64,000 nt of DNA from Rhyzopertha dominica (lineage: Eukaryota > Arthropoda > Insecta > Coleoptera > Bostrichidae): the NCBI GenBank assembly GCA_025024175.1, contig QCXZ01000064.1, positions 11,160,001 through 11,224,000 of the forward strand, in the 5' to 3' direction. Both the position numbers and the translations under genes were made by a program. Positions 38,001-51,920 of this stretch are shown here, piece by piece. Numbering within the stretch: position 1 is the stretch's first letter; each line of letters begins with the position of its first letter. Under the pieces are notes generated by a model. The model made no database searches, had not been told where the DNA came from, and saw only the letters and a list, made by a program, of their open reading frames with translations.

Positions 38001-39080
38001 TTTCTAAAACAAGTAAGTGAGTAACTTACTATACCCATAATTATGTTTATATGAAGGCAAGGCATTTTTTAATTTGCCATTAAACAATTACTTCCGACTT
38101 TTTTCTCTTGGAACCTGATGGTATAAATATATAGTAGGATTGTACCATGGGTTGGAACTTATATTTTATATATTATGTATTATACACGTTGTAAATCAAG
38201 TCTTCAAACATCGTTACTTGTAGTAAAAGATCCAATTGACGTCATACGTCAACGTTAAAGTTTGATGCTACATTTCAAAACAAGGACCTGCCGCGCGAAA
38301 TTACATAGTGACCCCCGGTTATAAAGCACATGTCTGAACGCGCGACATTACTTAATTATTCTCCACGGAGTGACGGCAAATAATTGATATGTTGGCGCAT
38401 CTGTATAATGTTTGATTTGGGGTAAAATTCAATTATTATGAAAGTTAGGCTAGTTTTTATCTATATAAACGGGTTAAGTAGGTTTGACTATATTTTAAGA
38501 AACCGCAATAAAAAATATTTGCAACAACCCCATTCTCGTGGGCTGTTTAAGAGAATGCAAATAAAGGAATAATTATCAGCAACAATAAAAGAGCATCTTA
38601 ACAATTTGCTTTGGATACGTGCTTCCAAATGACACTCACAAATCTATCGAAGGCATTTTCAACAACTTTGAAAGCAGCAGCCCTCACTGTAACAAAACAT
38701 TGGGTTTTTTATATAGTTAGCTTCGGGCAGTCATTATAAGACGTTGTTTAAAAGTAAACCCCCTACCACTTCCTTTATTTTGGAGTCGATTTGGAGGGTA
38801 TCGTTCGGTACGATATGCAAATTATGTTAAATGGCTCTTACTATGTTATGGTATACTTCACACCTCTGCAAAACTGCCAGAAAAGCTAAATATCGAGCTC
38901 GCTTGGACGTTTACCCACTCGTGCACACCGAAACTTATGTATTAATTAATTTTTGATGAACACGTCGGAAATAGTTTCAAATACGTTTATAGTATCAGAT
39001 GATGGAACATACCTTGGATTCCACTTTTTTTCAAAAAGCACTTTATGACTAAGAAAGTCCGGGAATACATTCGTTGGCAA
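35026..39080. other. Intergenic, no gene identified
   Basis: A small + strand frame (35882-36088) starts MPHCGVSC after a CG-richer leader, but it cannot be assigned. 37430-37570 is somewhat GC-richer. No other structure stood out. Confidence 0.4.
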
Positions 39081-39087
39081 CAGCGTT

Positions 39088-39116
39088 TATTATTCGGGTT
39101 CGAATCCCGACCGCGT
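39088..39116 (+). repeat. tRNA-like T-arm (tRNA relic or SINE head)
   Basis: TCGGGTTCGAATCCCGA forms a perfect 5-bp T stem with a TTCGAAT loop, followed by CCGCG. Upstream there is no matching acceptor strand at the right distance and no proper A box, so a functional tRNA is not supported. Confidence 0.35.
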
Positions 39117-40319
39117 TTCTTTTTCATTTAAATCTATGCCTGCTTTTCCGATAACCTCTAATTAATCTATTAATTATTAATTTATCTGTTGTCCATAAAT
39201 TGACATAAAGGTATGACATCTACCAATGTGAAGACATTTGATGTAACTCTGAAATTATTGACAAGATTGCATGAACAATAACTATTTACGCGAGATACTA
39301 GACGAATACTCAAAGAAGTCCTACTAATTCTAGAAATCTTATGAATGCTTACACGCGAAAGTAGGTGATTATGTTCCTTTAACAAAGAATTTATAGATTC
39401 TCAACCACCTACTTGATGTTCTGCAAGCACGCGCAACGAATTAGACGGCGGTTTTAGGTCAATACTCGTTGCATGTTCTCTTTATTTTATATCAAAGAAG
39501 GCTCGTATTGTGTAACTTTCAACCGCTGCTACGCCGCACTTACCTACCTCAAAGTAGACCAACTGATAATGACACGCAACCTCAAAACGTCAAAATAAAA
39601 CATTAGGCCGAGTTCAAGTACAAGTGAGTTTCGAACCCGTTTATCTCTGTGAGACAGCTGGATTTCCTGAATAGCTGCCGTCTGCTATAAACTGCACTTC
39701 GTGACAAGTCAGTGCGTTTACTTCAATGTGGCATTCGATAATAATGTTACGGTTCCATTGCTGCGACCAGTCAGAATAACAACTAGCTTTAAGCTAGATT
39801 CAAGAGCAAAACACTACAATATTATAAAATAATTGATTGATGCCTTAAAATGCAAACTGTACCTACCATAGGAATTAATGTTATCATAATCAAAAAGTGT
39901 TATGAAGATGAAAATTTTCAGAATTTTGGTGGAATTACAAAGATGATTATATAAAATTCACTTGCGATGATCAGCTGGAGTGAATGTGAATTCCCTGTAG
40001 GTACCCTGTTTTACAATAATAAAATTTATTGCAAGCACCCGTTGTGGATACATATAATTGGTAAACAATGATCTGATGAATTATTTAAATAAGATTGGGT
40101 GTCGAAGATTTCTAAAAATTAAGAAAAATCGTACATACCTAACAGCAGACCCTTCAATTGTCTGTGATATGCTTATCGATGCTTCCTTTATAGATGCTGC
40201 AACCCACTGTGTAAGAAATTTTTTGCTGTTAAAATACATCCAGAAATATGTTTTGCATTTGTTATATGTACAATTTTATTTTATTTTTTTTTCTTCTCTT
40301 TGTTACTTTTAACTCTTTT

Positions 40320-40565
40320 GGTACGGTGTATTTAGACTTCAGTAAGGCGTTTGATACAATCAACCGCTGGTACATACAACATACCGGTAGCAAAATGTAA
40401 GATATCAAAAAGTACATTTTAATAATTAGTTCTTAACAGCACAGTTACTTGAATCTGGTGTACGATAGGGATTGGTGCCGGGTTCGATATTGTTTCTGCT
40501 TTATACTGCAGGTATATATGCGTTCGAAGATATAGAGTTTTGCTAACGACACACAATAAATACTT
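40320..40565 (+). pseudogene. Jockey/CR1-like reverse transcriptase relic
   Basis: The + strand reads VYLDFSKAFDTINRWY (about 40327-40374), the family DLSKAFDT motif. Then comes GVR-GLVPGSILFLLYT (about 40458-40510; family GVPQGS-LGP-LFLLY), and finally FANDTQ, where the catalytic FADDT has D changed to N. One in-frame stop and a shortened palm. Dead. Confidence 0.65.
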
Positions 40566-40826
40566 TTGCCCAAGTGATTACAGTTTTGCTAGGAACGATA
40601 TTAATGAAGAACCACTAAGTATATGGAAAGCCTTAAAAGTCTCTGTTTATGTACATTATTATTCATCAGTTTCTGGCCTTATTTGTTTTATTTTTTTGTA
40701 ATAGGTAGGTATTACATATTTGTGATGTGCTTTTTTTTAACTCTTGCTACTAGGTTAAGTTGAGCAGCATTTATGCTAATCTTCTCCGAATTGGGGCAAT
40801 ATTATTATTATTATGATGTTCTTTTT

Positions 40827-41750
40827 ATCACACTGTTGAGTGGAGTTTTTCAGTAGCCGGATTTCTCAGGGCTACTGAAGTTAACGCCTAGAGATCGTTC
40901 TTCGGATGATCGCAGTGGTTCCAAGAACGACTGCTTTCTGCATCCACGTTAGGGCGTTCGATTGGACTTGAAGTTCCTCTAAATGTCGTCGAGTGTTTTT
41001 GTGGACTAGACCGTTGGCAGAAATTATCAGTGGCTTAATCTCAACATTTTGCATCTTTTCCTGGATCTCATCAGCAAGTTGCACGTACTTATCTTTTTTT
41101 GTTTTATATGATCTGCTGAGGTTGTCGTCAAGAGGGATAGCGAAGTCAATTATTGTGCATTTTTTTGTTGTTTTGTTGATTATAACCATATCGGGTCTAT
41201 TATGGAGAACCTGTCTGTCTGTGTGAATGGTAGTATCCCAATAGGTTTTAATGTTGGAATTCTCTAAAATGTTTTTTGGCTCGTACTTGTGTAATGGTGT
41301 GCCTTTGTTAGCAAGACCTGCATTCTGTGCTACGAACTGGAGGACAACTTTTCCCATGTTATTATGGCGGCTTGTGTATACAGTGGGTGCCAGGTAAGTA
41401 CACGCTGAAATAAGATGTTGGACAGATTCCTCCTCGTGGCCACACAGTCGGCATTTGGTGGTTTCAACCGGTTGCTTTAGAATATGCCTTTTGTAAAATC
41501 TTGGTCCTGGATCGCATATAAAGCTCCCTCCGTTTCCGGGAAAAGGTATCCGGAAATCAGATAGCTGTTGTTTGCCTTAAGGTCGGCTTCTTGCTGATGC
41601 AAGCTGGCATAGAAGCGCCCGAGCATTGCTTTGGTTTTCAATTTGGCTCTCAACATCTCGCTATATTTTTGCTTTTCAGGAATTGGAGCAGCTAGGTTCA
41701 GCGGGGAATAGCCTTTATCGGCCAAGGCTAAGGTTTGGTAAAAGGGTAAG

Positions 41751-41753
<3 letters not shown>
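40827..41753 (-). mobile_element. RLE non-LTR retrotransposon (Dong/R4-like), 5'-truncated copy 2
   Basis: Same family as copies 1 and 3, reversed and shorter (about 0.93 kb). It starts at NLPFYQTLALADKGYS directly after (TAA)n at 41754-41783 and ends with the shared 3' UTR. (AAT)n follows on its 3' side (40801-40815). A 13-bp deletion at about 41500-41504, between two CAAG direct repeats, shifts the frame before the zinc finger. A 6-bp deletion near 41056 removes two codons. CCHC and PD-D motifs remain readable in the second frame (40881-41460). Confidence 0.9.
40849..40879 (-). promoter_or_regulatory. 3'-UTR hairpin of RLE copy 2
   Basis: The same perfect 10-bp stem and 11-nt loop as in copies 1 and 3, retained although the coding part has decayed. 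Confidence 0.7.
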
Positions 41754-41782
<29 letters not shown>

Positions 41783-41783
41783 C
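41754..41783. repeat. (TTA)n tract between two RLE retrotransposons
   Basis: About 30 bp of TTA repeats. On the - strand it is at once the 3' tail of the element at 41784-43306 and the 5' target flank of RLE copy 2. Confidence 0.85.
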
Positions 41784-43306
41784 ATTCCTTTTTCCACACT
41801 ACCTAACGGTAGGTTGTATTATATGTTGTGAGGACCGAGCTCCTACCGTCCTACCTGAAGCTTTGGAGTCCTCCACTCACCCCAAGAAGAACTATCTGTT
41901 AGAGTTTTGTTATTGAGTGTTGACCAGGGATTACCTTTACATAGTTGTTCAAACCTTTATTTAATATTCCTAAAGCGCCTATTATTATCTCTGCCCTTTT
42001 AGCGTTCACGTGCCGCATTCTCTGTACCTCTATATCCCTGTCCTCATATTTGCGCAGTTTCCTTCTTTAGCACATTGGCGTCATCAGGTATACCGACGTC
42101 GAGTATCCAGCACATCCTTTATCTTTTGTCATGGACAATTATGTCAGGACGATTCGCTCTTATAGTCCTGTCAGTAATAACAGGCATATCCCACATATAG
42201 ATGAAGACAAGACATATCTTGCCCTTGCCTATGATCCCACAAGACTGTCAAGTCGTTTGTTTTAACCACTGAGTTAGGCTTATGTTCGTACCATCTCTCT
42301 TTAGCTTCAACACGCAGATGTTTGCAGATTTTCCAGTGTACGTAACCGGCCACATTATTATGTTTGTTAAGGTACTTGCTAGATGCTAATATTATGCACT
42401 GTGCCACTAAATGACCAATGTACAGGACTGCTTGCTGTTTTAAAATATGTATTGCTTTAATAATTATCGTTCAGTGCCTGGTCTTGGACAGCTACAATAA
42501 GGCATTCTGTTTCAGCTTTTATTCCACAACCACGTAGGTATTCAAAGTGTATATGCTTCCTTATCGATGGTGTGGCTCTCCAGCATATTAAAAAACTGTC
42601 CATGTAATGACTTATTTCTCAGAGCTTCTATTTTATGCTTTTCGATGTTAGTTTTTAATTTATTTTAGTATCGTCCTGGTTGTTATCCGACTATATGTTG
42701 TGCTGTTGAGCTCCCTGTTTTGATATTGATTTCGACATTCTCTGGGCAACGTGATTTTTCAACAGCTTTAAGCACCGGTCTGTCCGTTTTGCCATGTAGT
42801 TATTAATTCTGACAATCAAGACTTTATAAGCCGTTTCCAGTTCTACCATTCCACTGCCTCCATTTTGCTTCTATATACAGTCTATCTACATCTGCTTTTG
42901 GGTGCACCAAGCCTCCCCTTGTTAGAAGCTTCCTTGTTTTTCTGTCCATGCTTTTTATTTCTTGAGCTCTTCAATCTAGCTAGGCTCACTGTTATCTGTT
43001 ATTTTGTTTTTAGCTTGTGTTAAGCTCATGCTATAATACTCCTTCTTAATCTGGTCTTCCATTTCCCTATGTGGTATACCGTCACTTTCATAGACACCGA
43101 GGTATTTAGAGCTATCGCCGGCTTCAGTTCCATTATTATGATTAAATTATTTTGAACTCTAGTTGGCTTACCTCGTTTGAATGCAGTTGTCTCGCAAACA
43201 TCTATATGTCTTCACTAAATTCGTGCACAGTATTAAGCGACTGGCATTGTTGTTCTTCATCTTTTGCGTATAGTTTAAGGTCATCCATATAAAGGAGATG
43301 GCTAAT
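41784..43306 (-). pseudogene. Second RLE retrotransposon family, decayed copy
   Basis: - strand relic distinct from the other RLE family. In order: RT motif ISHLLYMDDLKLYAKDEEQ (about 43245-43300) with the YMDD catalytic core; YLGVYESDGIPHREMEDQIK (about 43050-43110); GCGIKAETECLIVAVQDQAL (about 42465-42530); HLVAQC, the H-X4-C half of the zinc finger, the CX2C half being deleted; NKHNNVAGYVHWKICKHL (about 42305-42365); and ANRPDIIVHDKR...DVGIPDD (about 42085-42150), the RLE PDX14D core with one stop. The 3' end runs into (TAA)n at 41783. The 5' side stops against the M1 element. Confidence 0.82.
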
Positions 43307-43895
43307 GGTGTATTATAAATGATTCATGCATCCAGGGCGCTTATGGAAATTATCGATTAAATCAATTTGCCGCCTCTCAGGAAGGTGAACACAACAATTA
43401 CTTTGATGTATACTTGTCATCTGTAGATTGTTGAATTATTTTATACATTTTAATAGAAGAAAACGCATGGGAGTTTGTATGTTCAACGTATACTGTGTTT
43501 TGTGCAATAACCAACTTTAAGGTTGCAGCATGCTCACATTTCGGAGCTGTGGACAGACACGGTTTCGTATAACTTTTAGGTTATGCGTCGTATTTTTGAG
43601 TTTGTGGCTACAGTAAGCCCTTTAAATAATTGAACTGTGATAGAGTGAAGGATGTCTTTAGTCTGTCGCAATGGTAAAATTCACAAACTAAGTGGTAGTA
43701 ACGTTAGCTGCACTAGACAAAGCTTCCACAGTGCAAGAGTGTAGACTGTAGAGGTTACGAAAATCCTCCTATACCAATATTTATTGTTATTTCTTACCTT
43801 TGAAAGAAAAATAGCTTGCAGCAGTTATAAAAAGACGGCACATAGACTTCAGAAATCAACGCCGCCCGTGTTGCATGAATCATTTATAGAAACCC
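43306..43895 (+). mobile_element. M1 element with both TIRs (about 0.58 kb)
   Basis: The left end TATAAATGATTCATGCA (43314-43330) and right end TGCATGAATCATTTATA (43872-43888) are perfect 17-bp inverted repeats. Outward similarity in other copies suggests the full terminus AGGGTTTCTATAAATGATTC. Next to the right TIR is CGCCGCCCG. No coding sequence. Four copies or pieces occur in this window. Superfamily not identified. Confidence 0.72.
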
Positions 43896-44147
43896 TGTAG
43901 TTTGTATATGCATAGTATTAACTGACAGTACGCATACTTACCACAAATAACGGCTATCTTATTATTATTATTTTGTAAAAACACTGCTTCCATATCGCAG
44001 TGTTATACTTCGCACCTTTGCTGTTATTACTGTCAGACAGCTGAGATTTTGAACACTGCTGGAGGCTACAAATCTAATTATCCGCTTCTCTTCTTGTTCT
44101 CCGCACTTCCCAACTATTTGCAGCCAGCATTATACCCCTTGGCAGTA

Positions 44148-44939
44148 CAGGGTGTCCCATTTTTGTTGTAATTGTAGGGTATCTTGGTAAGTATTAATGC
44201 TAGAGGGTTACGGTTTCGACATTACTGTCTTGCTTTTTTGTTGTGAGTTGAGCTGTACCATCGCGCATCGCTATTTTTGTATTGTATTCTGTTTTAAAGT
44301 TATAGCCAACTTCTGAATAATATAACAGTTCTTCAGTTCAAGATATCTCGCTTGGGTATGTAGATGCAAAAACATTTTTATAGATATTCTTATTTTGAAT
44401 CCTGTGGCGTTCTCACAATTTTTTACATGATTATATTTTTGGTAAGCTTTTTAAAATAGATTAAATTTTTTCTTAATAACATAAATTATAGGTTTTCTTG
44501 TTCCATAGATGTAAACATGAAATCTGATTAAATTACTAAAAGAAATTTGAATAATACCAAAACTAGCAAAAATAAACCTAACAATGTATATATAGGTCTT
44601 TTCAACCATAGCAAAGATAATCATGGTTTCTATTTTTAATAAATGCTAGTTTGTGTTGTATCTGAAAAATGTGATGATGTGTGATGGATACGCATCTAGA
44701 TTCAAAATAAAAATGTTTTCACAGTTTTTTTTTGTATCTACATACCCAATCGAGACATGGAAAACTGAAGAAATGTTACATTATTCCAAAGTTGGCTATA
44801 GATTTAGAAAAAAACAATAATAGCGATGGTACAGCTTAACTCACACAAAAAAAATAAGATAGTAATGTCGAAACCTCAACCATCTGGCATTACTAGTTAT
44901 CGAGATATCCTACAGTTACAACGAAAATGGGACACCCTG
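44148..44939. mobile_element. Foldback MITE with mariner-type ends, 792 bp
   Basis: The left end CAGGGTGTCCCATTTTTGTT and right end AACGAAAATGGGACACCCTG are inverted. Each is flanked by TA (44146-44147 and 44940-44941), the Tc1/mariner target duplication. Inverted similarity continues far inward: TTCGACATTACTGTCTT with its complement near 44852-44870, GCTGTACCATCGC, AGTTGGCTATA, and TGGGTATGTAGAT-CAAAAA at about 44353 and 44735. The arms are thus roughly 300 bp and the element is nearly all stem. No transposase. Confidence 0.85.
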
Positions 44940-44941
44940 TA

Positions 44942-48070
<3,129 letters not shown>

Positions 48071-48399
48071 CAATGACAGAACTGTAAACTGTAATTTACA
48101 GAAATTTTCAGAATCTGCTCTGAATACGTTCCCGCAACAAAATTGCACATTATAACAGGGGTTCTACATGATTGAACAATACTGGGGTTTAGAACGAACG
48201 CATAGCATAGTATAACATTTTTAATTCTATGCTGTTAAAACTTCTAGTATTTTTACTAACGTCCGTAAATTGCGTCACACACTTAATTGTCGTAACATTT
48301 AGCTTAGAATTATGATACCAAACGGTTGAGATTCTTTAAAATTTTAACAGTTTGCATTTTGCTTCGTTTATAAATAGTTTATTTTCCCGCATATTGTGG

Positions 48400-48791
48400 C
48401 AAAATTATCGAGGTCGTTTTACAACAGTTCACAGTCTGCTGTACATGAGATGGTCTTTATAGTTTTCAAGTCATCAGCATATGCAAAAACATGGCACTGG
48501 AAGCGTCATAATATGTCATTTATTTGTATAAATAAAGCGAAAAGGCTCGAGGTTTGACCCTTGGGTTACGCCGTTGTGTGTTATATAGGACCTAGATTCA
48601 TAACCATTATATTCGACATACTGTCTGCGATCAAAGAACATGGATGCAAGAAATTCTAACAAACTGTCACACAACCCTGCAAGAGATAGCTTACTGAGTA
48701 AAATTACATCAAAGGCTTTAGTCAGATCAGTATACACAACATCCACCTGTTGTCTTGCATCTAAAGCATCACATACTGCACAAATCCACAT
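48400..48791 (-). pseudogene. Jockey-like reverse transcriptase relic
   Basis: - strand: QQVDVVYTDLTKAFDVI (family DF-KAFD), FFDRRQYVEYNGYESRSYIT (F-DRRQ-V--NG--S), GVTQGSNLEPFRFIYTN (GVPQGS-LGP--F--FIN), and then FAYADDLKTIKTISCTADCE (about 48425-48500) with an intact YADD catalytic box. The frame breaks between the last two blocks. Target-primed RT of the jockey/I/CR1 group, truncated on both sides. Confidence 0.78.
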
Positions 48792-48799
48792 AAGATGGT

Positions 48800-51050
48800 T
48801 ACATCTGATCGGATTTTAACTTTTAACCATCATGCTCTGCATTGATATTATTAGAAGGCTTATTAGTAACTATCAGAACATCGGGCAAAAATTAAATATA
48901 AGGTACGTCAGTTTTATTGTGTCTTCTAGTATTTTGTGATATGTAGGTAGTTGTTCCTAATTATTAACTAATAAAGTGAATTCTCTTCAAAGGTAAATAA
49001 TGAAAATACCGAAACGATGGCATTGGTGTGCTTTGCAACACCTAAAATTAAAATGTCAAGTTTTACTAAATGTAAGAAGTAAGTCTGCCCACCATGTAAA
49101 TTTTTAGTAAATTACTAAAGTACTGATAAATTGTGCATAAATAGTTCTTCCTGAAAACCAAATGTAATTTTTAAATGTTTGAAGTTAAGTCATCGAGCTA
49201 GGTGTCAATTTATTTTCACAAAAATCAGTATATCTCTAGAACAGATGATTTTAGATACAATCGGATAATATACCTATCACCTTTTACTACACGGGATATA
49301 AGGCAATTCCAAAGTACCAATACTAGCACTACCTTTTTGCACTTAAGTTATGTCGTGTACCTGACACTTGTTGCAAGCTGTATTCACATCTAGGATTGGA
49401 AAGTCTGCAGTCGTCCTGTCGCTTTTAACCAAATGATACTTACCTACTTATTCCTGAGATTCTACTTTTCCTATTACTCTTCTCGCCATACCGTTTATTT
49501 TTCCACCCACGGAAAAATTCTACTTTCCTTGTTGGGCAGTAATTAGCAATTACCTAGATAAGTAACGAGTACGTGTACACCCGATTATTAATTAGGCATG
49601 CCTGCGAAGCCGCATTTCCCAGCGATTTTTTGTAACGTTTCGGTGTTCACACATCATGGCATAATTGAAAAAACAACAATTAGCTGCTTTCTAAAATGAT
49701 GTATCCATTACATGCTCCGAGCTGTCCAATTACGGACTTAAACGGTACAGATTATCTATGGTTTTTAATCCTTGACCCTTCCGGTAATTTGTCAGAGATG
49801 TGCCAATAAAATGATGACTCGCTGTGGGACGTTATAAGAACGAATGTAAGAGGAAGTTGCGACCTGACCTTGAACGAGGTCACTGCAATGACCTGGAGGC
49901 TGCACTTCGCCTACTTATCCAAAAACCAACCTGCGTATATCACCGATTTGCTGCCGTTTGTGAAGCCTGGTTTTAAGACGTATTTTGTACGACGATCAAA
50001 TGTCCATAAAACGGGCAGCTTCTGGCTTGTTGTTAACCCACTTGAATCTTTGCATATCATTAATGAAGCAACTAGCAACATAGTTTAGGTGTGGCAAATA
50101 CATATTAAATAAGCAAATACTTCCACTAAGCTAATTTTATATTTTAATAATTTTAGTATAAATTAGGAAGACATTAGACAAGAGATCGGTGAATACTATG
50201 GAAAATTTGCACGGTTGATTTGTGCGACTTATTTCGAGAACTCTTGCTTTCGAAGGACTATTTTGTTTTCTTATTTTGAAAATGACAATTAACAATTAGC
50301 ATACAAAACTTTTTAGATAACCTAGATTTACTCGAGATATTTTAATATTACTCCACATCCCCTTCAAATTGCTGTAATTATTATTTTGCAATATATGTAT
50401 ATCATTTCAAATCTCAAAGATACGAAATTAAATAGGTAATATTCAAAATAAATATTACGTTGTCATATGGCAATATAATATCACTCCTTGAAAATCAAGA
50501 CCAAATACAACAATTAATTTTTCATATTATACGTCTCCTATTCATTTTTTATTTACGTGCTAACATATTTTGTAAATCCATTCTTATATTACGTATACTA
50601 TGTGGTAAAGAATCGTGAAATCTTCTCTTGCACTTGTAAGATAAGTAGATGTGATAGTGCGAATTGTTTATAAACTAAATTTTACAAATACAGACGCACG
50701 AGACATGATGCTAGTAAAAGTGTTTATTGATTAACGGTAAACACAAAATATGACAAAATGCCAATGCGACAATGCATCCACATCGGCTCTACAAATATAC
50801 GACACAATGCGATGACGAGCTAGTGCCAACGTCAGCATCAGCGCATAAGGACGCTGGCATGCCATGCATTTGAACATAGCACTAAACTAAGTTTTATTCA
50901 CGAGCACATATTTAACACAAGCCTATTAGAAACACATGGCAAACTAACTCTAAATAACATCTCTCTCTGCAAGTTAAAACTTACTTTTACGTTTAGGAAG
51001 CACACAGAGTCTCTATACGATACGATCCTTTTGAAGGTGAGCCATACTAA
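48800..51050. other. Intergenic, no gene assigned
   Basis: A 72- to 92-codon + frame at 49808-50088 (LSKNQPAYITDLLPFVKPGF) reads like protein but is unidentified. Three evenly spaced nuclear-receptor half-sites lie inside it (see findings). The rest is AT-rich with nothing recognised. Confidence 0.4.
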
Positions 51051-51057
51051 TTAACAG

Positions 51058-51335
51058 GATTTAAAACCGGTTAAATCTTAAACCTGTTTTAGAACCGGTT
51101 CAATCTTAACCAGCTTCACAGCGGTTAAATCTTACTCGCTTTTTGAACCGGTTTCAGAACCAGTTGAATCTTAACCGGTTTAAGAACCCGTTAAATCTAA
51201 AACGATTTCATAATCGGTTAATCTTTAACAGGTTTTATAACCGGTTAATCTTTGACCGGTTATTACAGGGTCACTTATTACGGTTAATATTGAGACATCG
51301 TAACCTGTTAACCGGTTAACCGTAACCAATGACAG
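51058..51335. mobile_element. ACCGGTT word-repeat element end (hAT-like)
   Basis: I count seven ACCGGTT palindromic words, plus variants such as AACCTGTT, AACCAGTT and AATCGGTT, in 280 bp, most followed by AAATCTTA or CAATCTTA. The block ends CCAATGACAGCACTA, whose complement TAGTGCTGTCATTGG is a hAT-type terminus. The other end and target duplication were not found. Confidence 0.55.
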
Positions 51336-51429
51336 CACTAAATATTAGTAAGTCCTCCATCGGTTGTTCGAATACTTTAACAAAACACATTTATCACAAA
51401 CCCTATAAAATACGCCTCCCCGTAAGCTA

Positions 51430-51920
51430 GAAGAAGATGATCCTCACAGACGAATGCAATTGGCATAATGATGGACACGTCCAACATAATCCTTTGCCAA
51501 CAACGTTCTGTCTTCTGATCAGGTCACTTTTTCCTAAATGGATTTTTAAACATACGTAAGTGTCGCTACGGGTCTAGTAAAAAAATCTCACTGGGTAATG
51601 GAACAGTATACACGATATTCTCAGAAACTAAATGTATGGCTTCGTATCATTGGTCAACACATTATAGGTCCATACTTTTTACTGAACCTACTGTACTATT
51701 GTACCTGACAGTGTATATTTATCGATCAATATTGACGGTGAATGTCAAATCTCAATCTTTAGTTTCAACAAGACGGCTCTCCGCCATATTCTGAAGTTAT
51801 GTTCGCCTGGATAATATCTTCCCAAGTAAGTGTAGGTATAGGTCGGAGGACGATTTAATGACCTGTTAGTCGCCTGACTTAAGTCCGCTGGATTTGTCTT
51901 CTAGGGTCATTTAAAAATTA
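51430..51920 (+). pseudogene. Tc3-like transposase relic, + strand
   Basis: + strand: VWLRIIGQHIIGPYFLLNLL (about 51632-51690), FQQDGSPPYSEVMFAWI (about 51765-51815) with the second catalytic Asp, and SPDLSPLDL (about 51875-51902) with the third. Same family and order as the relics at 5.9, 20 and 27.9 kb, on the opposite strand. Frameshifted and internally shortened. Confidence 0.68.

Noticed and set aside
39060..39120. Possible functional tRNA around the perfect T-arm
   Set aside because: No complementary acceptor strand, D-arm or anticodon arm at the required spacing.
40760..40797. U6 snRNA-like string GGAGAAGATTAGCAT on the - strand
   Set aside because: Only about 15 nt match; no U6 5' stem-loop, 3' T-run or upstream promoter element.
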